This document shows, in pieces, positions 53,805 to 61,863 of a stretch of 64,000 nucleotides of DNA (position 1 is its first letter; every line of letters starts with the position of its first letter). The position numbers and the translations under genes are program-made. A model generated the notes under the pieces. The model was given only the letters and a program-made list of their open reading frames with translations. It made no database searches and was not told where the DNA came from. The DNA is from Rhodococcus zopfii NBRC 100606 = JCM 9919 (lineage in GTDB: Bacteria > Actinomycetota > Actinomycetes > Mycobacteriales > Mycobacteriaceae): positions 1 to 64,000 of the forward strand of contig NZ_BCXI01000008.1 of NCBI RefSeq assembly GCF_001895025.1. The letters run 5' to 3'.

Positions 53805-54584
53805 TCACCTCCCGAGCAGCAAGCGGGCGGTCGCGTCGTCGGCGGGATAGAACGCCTCGATCGCCAGTTCCGACACCGTGACGTCGAGTGGGGTCCCGAA
53901 CAGCGTGGTCGTGCTCAACAACGACAACTCGACGTCACCGACCCGCAGCCGCAGCGGCACCACGAGCGCCGCGCCGTCGTCCGCCTCGGCGGTCCCGTCG
54001 CCGGGATAGCCCTCGAGTTCCGCGTGCAGCCGCATCAGCTCGGGGTCGCCGGTCGCCGCGATCTGGTGCCGCAACCGGGACAGCAGGTGCCCGCGCCACT
54101 GCCCGAGATTCGCGATCCGCTGTGCCAGACCCCGGGGATGCAGTGTCAATCGCAGCACGTTCAGCGGCGGCTCGATCAGCGCGGGTGCGCAGTCGGCGAT
54201 GAGCGCGGTGACGGCATCGTTCGCGTCGATCATCGTCCAGTGCCGGTCCACGACCAGTGCCGGAAACGGCATGTGCGACATGAGGATCCGGCCGATCGCG
54301 TCGGACACGGCGGCCATCGGTACGTCGCCGAGCCGATGCTCCGGATATGCCGGGGCAAGTCCCGCTGCGAGCAGCAGCGCGTTGCGTTCCCGCAGCGGAA
54401 GATCCAGGTGTTCGCCGAGTTCGAGCAACATCCTGCGCGACGGCCTCGACCGGCCGGTCTCGACGAAACTGAGGTGCCGCGCCGACACTCCCGCGAGGTT
54501 GGCGAGGGCGAGTTGACTCAGCCCACGGCGTTCCCGCCAGTGCCGCAGCAGCGCACCGGCCGATTCCTGCTGCACAGTCGTCAT
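53805..54584 (-). CDS. XRE-family regulator with MmyB-like ligand domain
   Basis: The 259-residue protein has an N-terminal HTH (about 10-70: LRHWRERRGLSQLALANLAGVSARHLSFVETGRSRPSRRMLLELGE) and a C-terminal PAS/MmyB-like domain (VVDRHWTMIDANDAVTALIAD near 115 and LNVLRLTLHPRGLAQRIANLGQW). These regulators bind a fatty-acid-like ligand. It is divergent from the DUF1330 gene and the palindrome at 54620 lies between, so it probably controls that gene. Confidence 0.87.
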   Translation of the reverse strand: MTTVQQESAGALLRHWRERRGLSQLALANLAGVSARHLSFVETGRSRPSRRMLLELGEHLDLPLRERNALLLAAGLAPAYPEHRLGDVPMAAVSDAIGRILMSHMPFPALVVDRHWTMIDANDAVTALIADCAPALIEPPLNVLRLTLHPRGLAQRIANLGQWRGHLLSRLRHQIAATGDPELMRLHAELEGYPGDGTAEADDGAALVVPLRLRVGDVELSLLSTTTLFGTPLDVTVSELAIEAFYPADDATARLLLGR

Positions 54585-54619
54585 GAGCTCGACGCTAGGG
54601 CAAGGCGGGAACGGCTGCC

Positions 54620-54636
54620 ATTACCTCACAGGTAAT
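54620..54636. promoter_or_regulatory. Operator palindrome of the XRE regulator
   Basis: ATTACCT-CAC-AGGTAAT is a perfect 7-bp inverted repeat between the XRE gene (start 54584) and the DUF1330 gene (start 54702). Its AT-rich arms stand out in the GC-rich context. Confidence 0.7.
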
Positions 54637-54701
54637 CGATTCGCGTCGCCCCGAGCGTCAGGCTCGTCCGTGTACGCACCGCCGAAACCACGGGAGACGC
54701 C

Positions 54702-55037
54702 ATGACCGCCTACGCCGCCGCACATCTTCGCTCGGTCGACTTCGGACCGGAGATCATGCGCTACCTTCAGGGAATCGATGCGACGCTCGCGGAGTTCGGG
54801 GGCCGGTTCCTGGTCCACGGCACCGACCCGGAAGTGAGGGAAGGGTCCTGGCCCGGCCATCTCATCCTCATCGAGTTCCCCGACATCGAGCGTGCCCGCG
54901 CATGGTACGAGTCGCCGGGCTACCAGACGATCCTGCCGCTGCGCACCGAGAACTCCGACGGCTCCGCGATCCTCGTCGAGGGCGTCGCACCGGGCTACCG
55001 CGCCACGGACTACCTGGCCAAGGTGGGTGGGTACTGA
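54702..55037 (+). CDS. DUF1330-family protein
   Basis: The 111-residue protein (MTAYAAAHLRSVDFGPEIMRYLQGIDATLAEFGGRFLVHG; RARAWYESPGYQTILPLRTENSDGSAILVEG) is of the DUF1330 ferredoxin-fold dimeric family of unknown role. It is the likely target of the divergent XRE regulator, a frequent pair in actinobacteria. Confidence 0.88.
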   Translation: MTAYAAAHLRSVDFGPEIMRYLQGIDATLAEFGGRFLVHGTDPEVREGSWPGHLILIEFPDIERARAWYESPGYQTILPLRTENSDGSAILVEGVAPGYRATDYLAKVGGY

Positions 55038-55038
55038 C

Positions 55039-55620
55039 CTAAGGACCCGAAAGGCTCACCGGAATGCCGGCACGGCGGGCCGGTTCGGCATAGGCGGTGG
55101 CGAGCGAGTCGACCGTGTCGTGGGCATTGAGGCCGCTCGGATTCGGCACCACCCACAGCGGGACACCGTCGATCGTCTCTTCCTGCGGTCCCGCCACCGC
55201 CTTCCGCCTGCCGAAAGCGGTGCGGTACGCGGTGATTCCCGCGACCGCGACGACCCGGGGCGTGAATTCCGCGACGACCGCGGCGAGTCGGGTGACACCG
55301 GCGCGCAGTTCGTCGGTGGTCAGTTCGTCGGCGCGGGCGGTCGCGCGCGGGGCCAGGTTGGTGATCCCGACGCCCCGGTCGAGCAGGTGCTGCCGGTCGT
55401 CCGGGGTCATTCCGGCACCGGGATCGATCGGGCGGGTGATGATGCCGGCCCGCAGCAGTGCGGGATAGAACCGGTTTCCGGGTCGCGCGAAATGTGCGCC
55501 GGTCGCCGCCGTCCACAGGCCCGGATTGATCCCGACGAACAGCAACCGGCAGCCGGGCCCGATCAGATCGGGGACGACGGCGTCGCGAAACGACTCGAGC
55601 TCTGCACGTGTGAAACCCAC
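55039..55620 (-). CDS. mug: G/U mismatch-specific uracil-DNA glycosylase
   Basis: The 193-residue protein has the Mug-type motifs: FVGINPGLWTAATGAHFARPGNRFYPALL near 30 (GINPG holds the catalytic Asn position) and VPNPSGLNAHD near 165 (NPSGLN). It removes uracil or thymine opposite guanine in base excision repair. GTG 55620 gives the family's normal length; upstream codons would add a long tail with no similarity. It is convergent with the DUF1330 gene, with 1 base between the ends. Confidence 0.88.
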   Translation of the reverse strand: MGFTRAELESFRDAVVPDLIGPGCRLLFVGINPGLWTAATGAHFARPGNRFYPALLRAGIITRPIDPGAGMTPDDRQHLLDRGVGITNLAPRATARADELTTDELRAGVTRLAAVVAEFTPRVVAVAGITAYRTAFGRRKAVAGPQEETIDGVPLWVVPNPSGLNAHDTVDSLATAYAEPARRAGIPVSLSGP

Positions 55621-55720
55621 GCGACCACCGTAGGCGGTCTCGACGAGCGGGCATCGCGCCTCGTGCCGACGAGGTGCCCGGATCGGCGGCCGCACGCAGC
55701 GGCGGTTCTGGCGCGACACT

Positions 55721-55739
55721 TATCGACAGTGTGTCGATA
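55721..55739. promoter_or_regulatory. Palindrome upstream of the heme monooxygenase-like gene
   Basis: TATCGACA-GTG-TGTCGATA is a perfect 8-bp inverted repeat. It lies 56 bp before ATG 55795 and 101 bp before the mug start on the other strand. Its form fits a TetR-type dimer site, but no regulator gene is next to it. Confidence 0.65.
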
Positions 55740-55794
55740 TGATGGGTTGCGGTAGGCGTCGGGAGGCGCCGGCCCGAACGGAAAAGGAGCATCC

Positions 55795-56100
55795 ATGTTC
55801 ATCGTCACCAACCGCATCCCGGTCCCGGCCGAGGGCGCCGAAGCGTTCGAGAAGGTCTTCGTCGAGAGCATGAACACCACGCTCGCCGGCGTTCCCGGCC
55901 TGCATCGGACGACGTTGCAGCGCCCCGTCGGCGACGACGCCCCCTGCGTCTCGACGATGGAGTTCGACACCCGTGACGACTTCTTCGCGTGGCTGAAGTC
56001 GGACTCGTTCCGCGCTGCCCATTCGGATCCGGATGCGCCGGGCATGCAGGCCCCGAGCGCGATCGAGCAGCACGAACTCATCGCCGACGTGCGCGTATAG
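55795..56100 (+). CDS. IsdG/MhuD-like heme-degrading monooxygenase (ABM fold)
   Basis: The 101-residue protein is an antibiotic-biosynthesis-monooxygenase-fold protein. FIVTNRIPVPAEGAEAFEKVFVE puts an Asn at the position of the MhuD active-site Asn7, GLHRTTLQRPVGDD and MEFDTRDDFFAWLKSDSFRAAHSDPDAPG place a His at the heme-ligand position. It would open heme and release iron, as in M. tuberculosis MhuD. GAAAAGGAG precedes ATG 55795. The assignment to heme degradation against general ABM quinol monooxygenase is likely but not sure. Confidence 0.75.
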   Translation: MFIVTNRIPVPAEGAEAFEKVFVESMNTTLAGVPGLHRTTLQRPVGDDAPCVSTMEFDTRDDFFAWLKSDSFRAAHSDPDAPGMQAPSAIEQHELIADVRV

Positions 56101-56106
56101 GGCGGC

Positions 56107-56598
56107 TCAGCGCCCGTATCGGTCCCACCAGATGCGGGCGTCCTCGGGAAGGGTGCCCGCGTCCTGCGCGGCGCGGCACCAGCCCTGGGCCATGTGCAGG
56201 AAGTTCATCGGGTTGTAGGCGTCCTCCTCGTAACACCACAACCCGTCGCCCCCGTAGTGCAGGATCGTGATGTTCGCTGCCGCGTGATGCGAACCGTCGC
56301 CCGGATCCTCCATCGGGTTGTCGATCTCGGCGATCACCCACCCGCGGTCGGCGTCGACCACCGACCAGTTCGCCGGAAACGCGGTCATCCGGTTGCCGGG
56401 GAACGCGCCCATCGTGCCGATCACCCACTCACGGATCGCGTCGCGGCCCTCGAAACGGCCGTATGCGTGCTCGTAGTAGCGGGCGTCCTCGGTGAACCGG
56501 TCCGAGAACAGACTCCAGTCGCCGGTCCGCCGCGCATCCGCGGAAGCCTGTTGGTACAGCGCGAACGCATCCTCGAGTTCGCTGTGACTCCAGCCCAT
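56107..56598 (-). CDS. SnoaL/NTF2-like fold protein
   Basis: The 163-residue protein (FALYQQASADARRTGDWSLFSDRFTEDARYYEHAYGRFEGRDAIREWV) is a SnoaL-like polyketide-cyclase/nuclear-transport-factor-2 fold protein. Such proteins bind a small ligand or catalyse a simple isomerisation; without partner genes the role is open. ATG 56598 follows GGTGGAG; GTG 56610 is a further option. It is convergent with the heme monooxygenase-like gene, 6 bases apart. Confidence 0.82.
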   Translation of the reverse strand: MGWSHSELEDAFALYQQASADARRTGDWSLFSDRFTEDARYYEHAYGRFEGRDAIREWVIGTMGAFPGNRMTAFPANWSVVDADRGWVIAEIDNPMEDPGDGSHHAAANITILHYGGDGLWCYEEDAYNPMNFLHMAQGWCRAAQDAGTLPEDARIWWDRYGR

Positions 56599-56813
56599 CG
56601 GCAACTCCACCCCCGCCTGCGTGCCCCGCCACCGCCGGATGTTCCGGCATGATCTGCGTCACTATCGCACGGCGAGGCCCGGCCGTGTCGGACCGGTCCT
56701 GCACGGTGGGAGCGCGTGCGTACGCCGCCGCCCCAGGGGCGATCCGCTAGGGTGAAGCCGACGTGCAGGATCGAGAGCGGTGCGGAGACAATCCGCACGC
56801 GATTGGGGAAGGT

Positions 56814-57761
56814 GTGCAGCGCCGGAACGTGGTCGGAGCCTCCGCCGAAAGTTCGGTCGGTGACGAGGTCGCACTGCCGCCGTACACAGATCTGTTGTGG
56901 CCCACGCTGCAGGCGGTCATCGCCCTCGGCGGGTCCGGTGTCATCGAGGACATCGACGCCGAAGTGATCGATCGCGCAGGCCTGCCCGACACGGTGCGGA
57001 CCGTGCTCCACGGCGACGGTCCCGGCACCGAGATCGAATACCGGGTGGCGTGGGCGCGCACCTACCTCAAGGGTATGGGTCTGCTGTCGAACACCCGCCG
57101 CGGTGTCTGGAGTGTGACCGACCGGGGACGGGCGGTGCGCGAATCCGAAATCAAGCCCATGCAGGTGGCGTACACGGCGGAGAAGCGCCGCAAGCGGCTG
57201 GTTCGCACTGCGTCGTCGGGCGCTCAGGTCGTGCCGCTCGCGGCGGCACCCGAAGATCCCGAGCTCTGGCGCGAACCGGTCCTGGCCGCCGTCGCCGAGC
57301 TGCCCGCCGACGGCTTCGCGCGGATGGTCACCTCGGTGTTGCGCGCCGCCGGCTTCACGACCCTGACGATCCCCGCGCCCGGTTCCGTGCCGGACAACGA
57401 ACCGGACGACGCGGATGCCGACGTCGAGGGCACCGGTGTGCTGCGGATCTCGCTGCTCAGCTTCTCCGTCTTCTTCCGGTTCGTGCGCGGCCCCGAGCGG
57501 GCCGGAGCCGACGTCGTCCGGGAGTTCCGTGCCGCGATGGTGGGTCGCGGCGACAAGGGTCTGCTCGTCTCCACCGGTTCGTTCGCCGATGACGCACGGG
57601 CCGAGGCGCATCGGCACGGTGCACCTCCGATCGACCTGATCGACGGTGACGGTCTGTGCGACCTGCTCAAGGAGCACGGGCTCGGGGTGCGGACCACGGT
57701 ACGGACGGTGGAGGACGTCGCGCTGGTGCCGGCGTACTTCGCGGACCTCGCCGGGCGTTAG
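56814..57761 (+). CDS. Mrr-like protein with degenerate catalytic motif
   Basis: The 315-residue protein has the Mrr N-terminal winged-helix domain (YTDLLWPTLQAVIALGGSGVIEDIDAEVI; WARTYLKGMGLL...WSVTDRG) and a C-terminal restriction-endonuclease fold (DGFARMVTSVLRAAGF; GVLRISLLSFSVFFRFVRG; GDKGLLVSTGSFADDA; PPIDLIDGDGLCDLLKEHGLG). In active Mrr the fold carries G-x-G-x-D-G and then QCKR; here these read ADVEG and RFVR, so the acid and Lys of the PD-(D/E)xK centre are lost. It may be a non-cutting modified-DNA sensor. GTG 56814 has GGGGA upstream; GTG 56763 is possible. Confidence 0.78.
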   Translation: MQRRNVVGASAESSVGDEVALPPYTDLLWPTLQAVIALGGSGVIEDIDAEVIDRAGLPDTVRTVLHGDGPGTEIEYRVAWARTYLKGMGLLSNTRRGVWSVTDRGRAVRESEIKPMQVAYTAEKRRKRLVRTASSGAQVVPLAAAPEDPELWREPVLAAVAELPADGFARMVTSVLRAAGFTTLTIPAPGSVPDNEPDDADADVEGTGVLRISLLSFSVFFRFVRGPERAGADVVREFRAAMVGRGDKGLLVSTGSFADDARAEAHRHGAPPIDLIDGDGLCDLLKEHGLGVRTTVRTVEDVALVPAYFADLAGR

Positions 57762-57865
57762 GGACCCGCCCGTCCGGCCCCTTTCCCGTGTTGCCCCTGT
57801 GACTGCTGGGGATGTGGTGCAATAACGGATGGTGCCCACGACCGAACCGGCTGAAGCGAGGTGCG

Positions 57866-58591
57866 ATGAGTCTTTCTCGTCGAGAACTGTTGCGGTATGC
57901 GGCAATCGGCTCGGGAGCGGTGTGGCTGTCCGCCGTCGCTGCGCCCGGTGTCGCCCAGGGCAGGGAGGTCCTCGGCACGATCGTCGACTATTCGGCGGAT
58001 GTGCCGTCGCCGCAGTCGATCCGCGCGGCCGGGCACATCGGCGCGATCCGCTATGTGTCGGATCGACGGCCCGGCGCCGAGTGGATGCTGGCCAAGCCGC
58101 TGACCGCGTCGGAGGCGACGGAGCTGACCCAGGGCGGGCTCGAAGTCGTGTCCTGCTATCAGTTCGGCAAGGCGGACACCGCGGATTGGCGGGGCGGTTT
58201 CGACGCCGGTGTCGAGCATGCGACCCGCGGTCTCGAACTGCATCGGGCGGCCGGGGGACCCGACGACCGTCCGATCTACGCGTCGATCGACGACAATCCG
58301 ACGCCGGCCGAGTTCGCGACGATGATCGCCCCGTATCTCCTGGGCTGGCAGTCGGTGGTCGGCCGGGAGAACACCGGGGTCTATGCGAACTCTCCGACGA
58401 TCGACCACGCCGTGGTCGCGCAACTCGGTTCGTACTACTGGCAGCACGATTGGGGTACCCCGAAGGGATACGTCCATCCTCTGGCGAACCTGCATCAGAT
58501 TCCGGGGCAGAAGGCGATCGAGGGGATCGGCATCGACGTCAACCACGTGCTCACCGCGGACTACGGGCAGTGGTCGCTCACAGCCGGGTAG
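57866..58591 (+). CDS. Tat-exported DUF1906 glycoside hydrolase-like protein (Rv2525c-like)
   Basis: The 241-residue protein starts with a twin-arginine signal (SLSRRELLRYAAIGSGAVWLSAVAAPGVAQG). The mature part fits DUF1906, a lysozyme-like TIM-barrel: GTIVDYSADVPSPQSIRAAGHIGAIRYVSD, PIYASIDDNPTPAEF with candidate catalytic acids, and YYWQHDWG near the end. M. tuberculosis Rv2525c has this build and is a Tat substrate tied to cell-wall traits. It would act on cell-wall polymer outside the membrane. ATG 57866 has GAGGTG upstream. It stands alone next to the Mrr-like gene. Confidence 0.85.
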   Translation: MSLSRRELLRYAAIGSGAVWLSAVAAPGVAQGREVLGTIVDYSADVPSPQSIRAAGHIGAIRYVSDRRPGAEWMLAKPLTASEATELTQGGLEVVSCYQFGKADTADWRGGFDAGVEHATRGLELHRAAGGPDDRPIYASIDDNPTPAEFATMIAPYLLGWQSVVGRENTGVYANSPTIDHAVVAQLGSYYWQHDWGTPKGYVHPLANLHQIPGQKAIEGIGIDVNHVLTADYGQWSLTAG

Positions 58592-58603
58592 AGCTCCCGG
58601 GTA

Positions 58604-58960
58604 TCAGCTCTGGCAGTGTTGCGCCGGATCGGTTTCGGCGGCGGTGACCACGAGGGTGGGATGCTCGGATTCGGGTGCGGTGTGGTCGCCGCGCCACGAC
58701 AGCAACGACCAGCGGGACAACCCGGACAGGGCCGAGCCGAGACTGCCGAACGACAGCGACGACAGGGCCGAGCCGGCCGACCCGATGGACAGGATCGAGC
58801 CGACACTGCCGATCGACAGGATCGAGTAGGCGGATCCGATCGACAGGATCGAGCCTTCCGAACGAATCGACAGGATCGACCGGTGCGACCCGATCGAGCG
58901 GATCGAGCGGGTCCGGTCGTCGCCGCGGCGATTCCGGGCACCGCAGGAGATTTCGGCCAT
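58604..58960 (-). CDS. Serine-triplet repeat protein
   Basis: The 118-residue protein has a charged N-terminus (MAEISCGARNRRGDDRTR), then serine at every third residue from 19 to 88 without break (24 triplets), with Ile, Leu, Gly, Ala or Val between them. The main unit is nine residues, SILSIGSxG. The C-terminal 30 residues are acidic and without repeat. Such periodicity suggests a beta-solenoid or a similar coiled repeat, with serines on one face. No signal peptide is clear. I do not know a function. ATG 58960 follows GGAGAT at a short distance. Its neighbours do not give a hint. Confidence 0.7.
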   Translation of the reverse strand: MAEISCGARNRRGDDRTRSIRSIGSHRSILSIRSEGSILSIGSAYSILSIGSVGSILSIGSAGSALSSLSFGSLGSALSGLSRWSLLSWRGDHTAPESEHPTLVVTAAETDPAQHCQS

Positions 58961-59081
58961 GCTCCGGTCTACCACGCCGTGACGGCTGACCGGAAGCGTT
59001 CACGAAACGACGAGACCGCCGGAGCGGGTGCCCCGGCGGTCTCGATCGACACGACGGTCTAGCTCGACGCGGTGTTGCGGA

Positions 59082-59942
59082 TCAGCGCACCGAGATCAGG
59101 CCGATGGTCGGCAGGAAGGTGCACGAGCGCGGCTCGGCATCCGCCTTCTGAGTGGTGATACCGCCCGAGATCACGGCGACGACGTTGCCGGATCCGGTGT
59201 CGGCGATCGCGCTGAGGGTCGCCGGGCCGTCCGGATTGATCTTTGCCTCACCGGTGAGCGGCTGCGAGCCGGTCCGGCCGTTGGAGACGTTGATCCAGCT
59301 CACGGTGAGCGGGCTTTTCTGAGTGTCGGCGAGCGGCGCGGTGCCCAGCGCAGTGAAGACGAAACCGGTCTGGCCTGCGGCAGGTCCCGGAGGCGGCAGC
59401 TTCGACGGGCCGGGGACGGCCAGGGCCGTGCCGACCGAGTCTGCGGTGTCGCTGATGCAGCCGTCACCGAGGGTCGGGTACAGGAACTGCGTGATCACGA
59501 CGCTGTTCGGGTCCGGGAGGTCGGGGCCGCCGCCGCCGCTGCCGTCCAGGAACGTGATGACACGCTTCAGCGTCGCCTTGATCGAGTCGGGCAGCTCGGA
59601 GTTCTCGAGCAGCTCCTTGGCCTGCGCGAGCAGGTCGTTCTTGCCGTCGTCCGCGATATCGGAGGGGCCGGCAGCGGCACCGGCGATGGCCGGGGCGAGG
59701 GACGCGAGCGCCTCGATCTCCGCGGGATTCGCGACCTGGTTCGCGAACAGGTTGGTCAGCGCCTCGATGGACAGGTCCGCAGGCACCTCGAAGGGCAGGG
59801 CACTCGTGATCTGGGCCAGATCGGGAATGGCCGGGGCCGGTGGAAGCGGTTGCGCGACCGCGTGCGTGGGCACGATCAGTCCCGCGGTGGCGGCGAGTGC
59901 GCACGTGATGAGCGCCCGTCGCATTCCTCGAGTACGAAGCAC
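59082..59942 (-). CDS. Secreted protein of unknown function
   Basis: The 286-residue protein begins with a signal peptide (RTRGMRRALITCALAATAGLIVPTHAVAQ, cut after AVAQ) and a Pro-rich start. A helical part (about 35-130, with LFANQVANPAEIEALASLAPAI and ELLENSELPDSIKATLKRVITFLDG) is followed by a beta-rich part (SVVITQFLYPTLGDGCISD; VSWINVSNGRTG; SCTFLPTIGLISVR). Two cysteines could pair. GTG 59942 has GGGGAA upstream; ATG 59924 is the alternative. It looks like the mycolata-specific secreted proteins of unknown function next to pimE. Confidence 0.72.
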   Translation of the reverse strand: MLRTRGMRRALITCALAATAGLIVPTHAVAQPLPPAPAIPDLAQITSALPFEVPADLSIEALTNLFANQVANPAEIEALASLAPAIAGAAAGPSDIADDGKNDLLAQAKELLENSELPDSIKATLKRVITFLDGSGGGGPDLPDPNSVVITQFLYPTLGDGCISDTADSVGTALAVPGPSKLPPPGPAAGQTGFVFTALGTAPLADTQKSPLTVSWINVSNGRTGSQPLTGEAKINPDGPATLSAIADTGSGNVVAVISGGITTQKADAEPRSCTFLPTIGLISVR

Positions 59943-60086
59943 TGTTCCCCATCCTTGTCGTTGACGCCCTCGGCGACCCTGCGGGCCAACGAGAGCTGAC
60001 GGCTCGAGGAGACACTCTATGTAGGCCCCCCGTTCGGTACAAGCCATAGCGCTTGATTTGCGCCGACGGCAGGACCTGCGGGGAGT

Positions 60087-60174
60087 GTAACTACAGTGTC
60101 TTCCGAATGGTGGTATCCGGTAGACCGTAACCCCTCCCGCGTGTTACTGCTGGGGTTGGAGATAAAACTGTTAC
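60087..60174 (+). promoter_or_regulatory. Cluster of GTAAC/GTTAC boxes upstream of pimE
   Basis: GTAAC occurs at 60087-60091 and 60127-60131 and GTTAC at 60143-60147 and 60170-60174; the second and third form an inverted pair, 16 bp apart. Such boxes resemble sites of MtrA- or GlnR-type response regulators in actinobacteria. They lie 140-225 bp before pimE. In the remaining part of the 369-bp gap (59943-60311) I see no gene. Confidence 0.35.
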
Positions 60175-60311
60175 TCCCCGGACCAGCACTTTCGGAGCGT
60201 TCGCACCGAGCCGATAGTCTCTATCCCCGGTCCTCGGGTGAGCGGGGGCCTCTGGGATGCGCCCGGTTCTCGGGTGCGCCCGGGCCGACGACCACGGGAG
60301 GCTGCGCCGCA

Positions 60312-61580
60312 GTGCCACAATCCGTCCGCCCCCCGCACAGGCCGAATTCGCAGCGCGTGTCGTGGTGCGCGGCACTGCTGCTCGTGTCCGTCACCGCCCG
60401 GCTGCTGTGGGCCTTCCTCACCCCCAACGGCCTGAACCTCGTCGACCTGCACGTCTACGTCGAGGGCGCGGCGAGCCTGCTGCAGGGCGATCTCTACGAC
60501 TTCACCTACTCGCAAGACACCCCCGACTTCCCGCTGCCGTTCACCTACCCGCCGTTCGCGGCGATGGTGTTCTTCCCGCTGCACTACCTGCCGTTCGGAT
60601 TCGTCGGCCTCGTGTGGCAGCTGCTCACCGTCGCCGCGCTGTACGGCATCGTCCGGATCGCTCTCGAACTGCTCTTCGGCGCCGACGCGCATACCACCCG
60701 ATGGACATCCGTAGCGCTGGCGTGGACCGCGATCGGCGTGTGGACCGAACCGGTCCGCATGACCCTCGACTACGGGCAGGTCAACGTCTTCCTGGTGCTC
60801 GGCATCATGATCGCCGCGCGCAGCAGCCGCTGGTGGCTCTCCGGCGGCCTCGTCGGAATCCTGGCCGGCATCAAACTGACCCCGGCGATCGCGGGGCTGT
60901 ACTTCCTCGCGCGCCGCCGCTGGTCCGCCGCCGTGTTCTCCGGCGTCGTGTTCTTCGCGACCGTCGCGATAAGCGTGCTGGTCCTCGGTGAACAGGCCCG
61001 CAGGTACTTCACGACGTTCTTCGGTGATGCGGACCGGGTCGGCCCCGTCGGATCGGTGTGGAACCAGTCGCTGCGCGGCGCGCTCAGCCGCATCGTCGGC
61101 CACGATGTCGGCACCGGGCCGCTGTGGCTGATCGCGGTCGTGCTCTCCGCGGCGCTCGCCTACGCCGCGTGGCGTGCGCTCGGCCCCGACGACCGGCTCG
61201 GCACGCTCGTCGTCGTCCAGCTGTTCGGGCTGCTCGTCTCCCCGATCTCGTGGGCCCACCACTGGGTGTGGGTCGTCCCGATGCTGGTGTGGCTCGTCTA
61301 CGGCCCTCTTGCGCAGCGACGCGGCACCCGCGTGATCGCGGCGTGCTGGGCGATCACCACACTCGTCGGAGTGCCCTGGCTGCTCGGCTGGGCCCAGGAC
61401 TCCATCTGGGAAATCTCGCGGCCGGCCGTCCTCTCATGGCTCGGCGCCGCGAACGCCGTCGGCGCGCTCGCGGTCTACGCGTGGATCGTCCACGCCGGAC
61501 GGACACAGCCACCCGCGGAACCGGTCACTCCCCGGCCAGCGAGTCGATCCGGCGGGCGAGAGCCGGATCGGCGGCCGTGA
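60312..61580 (+). CDS. pimE: Polyprenol-phosphate-mannose-dependent alpha-1,2-mannosyltransferase PimE
   Basis: The 422-residue protein has about ten membrane helices and the GT-C/GT87 pattern: LNLVDLHVYVEGAASLLQGDLYD with the conserved Asp, YPPFAAMVFFPLHYLPF near 80, LDYGQVNVFLVLGIMIA near 155 and GIKLTPAIAGLYFLARRRW near 193. PimE adds the first alpha-1,2 mannose in PIM5/PIM6 synthesis at the outer side of the membrane. The gene order pimE - phhB-like - mutT2 is that of Rv1159-Rv1159A-Rv1160, which supports the call over other GT87 enzymes. GTG 60312 is the start. Its end overlaps the phhB gene by 56 bp. Confidence 0.85.
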   Translation: MPQSVRPPHRPNSQRVSWCAALLLVSVTARLLWAFLTPNGLNLVDLHVYVEGAASLLQGDLYDFTYSQDTPDFPLPFTYPPFAAMVFFPLHYLPFGFVGLVWQLLTVAALYGIVRIALELLFGADAHTTRWTSVALAWTAIGVWTEPVRMTLDYGQVNVFLVLGIMIAARSSRWWLSGGLVGILAGIKLTPAIAGLYFLARRRWSAAVFSGVVFFATVAISVLVLGEQARRYFTTFFGDADRVGPVGSVWNQSLRGALSRIVGHDVGTGPLWLIAVVLSAALAYAAWRALGPDDRLGTLVVVQLFGLLVSPISWAHHWVWVVPMLVWLVYGPLAQRRGTRVIAACWAITTLVGVPWLLGWAQDSIWEISRPAVLSWLGAANAVGALAVYAWIVHAGRTQPPAEPVTPRPASRSGGREPDRRP

Positions 61581-61812
61581 TCCCGCCCGCGGAGTGCGTC
61601 GAAAGCCTGTACGTCACCTTCCGCCACCGGATGTCGATGTCCGGATGGTGGTTCGCCTCCTCGGCGGCCTCGGCCACACGAGACACCAGGGCGATCGCGT
61701 CCGGAAAGGTTGCCGATTCGATGGTCCTCACCAGTGAATTCCCCTCCCGGCTCCAGCCCGGAAGGCCGGTGAGTGCGGCGTCGATCTCGGTATCGGAGAG
61801 AAGGTCGGCCAT
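61525..61812 (-). CDS. Pterin-4a-carbinolamine dehydratase-like protein
   Basis: The 95-residue protein has the signature of this family: SDTEIDAALTGLPGWSREGNSLVRT at the start and AEEANHHPDIDIRWRKVTYRLSTHSAGGITAADPALARRID, with the catalytic HH and the His of the STH-type motif. It would dehydrate 4a-hydroxytetrahydropterin, or act in molybdopterin-related steps. It overlaps the end of pimE on the other strand by 56 bp and is 51 bp from the divergent mutT2. Confidence 0.9.
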   Translation of the reverse strand: MADLLSDTEIDAALTGLPGWSREGNSLVRTIESATFPDAIALVSRVAEAAEEANHHPDIDIRWRKVTYRLSTHSAGGITAADPALARRIDSLAGE

Positions 61813-61863
61813 GACCCATTCTGGGACGATGCAGCGCGTGACCGCAACGGTGAGGAGCAGGCG

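Noticed and set aside
58780-58905. 27-bp tandem DNA repeats as minisatellite without coding role.
   Set aside because: Different codons are used at the same Ser positions, and the frame has a start, a ribosome site and non-repeat ends, which favours a protein-coding explanation.
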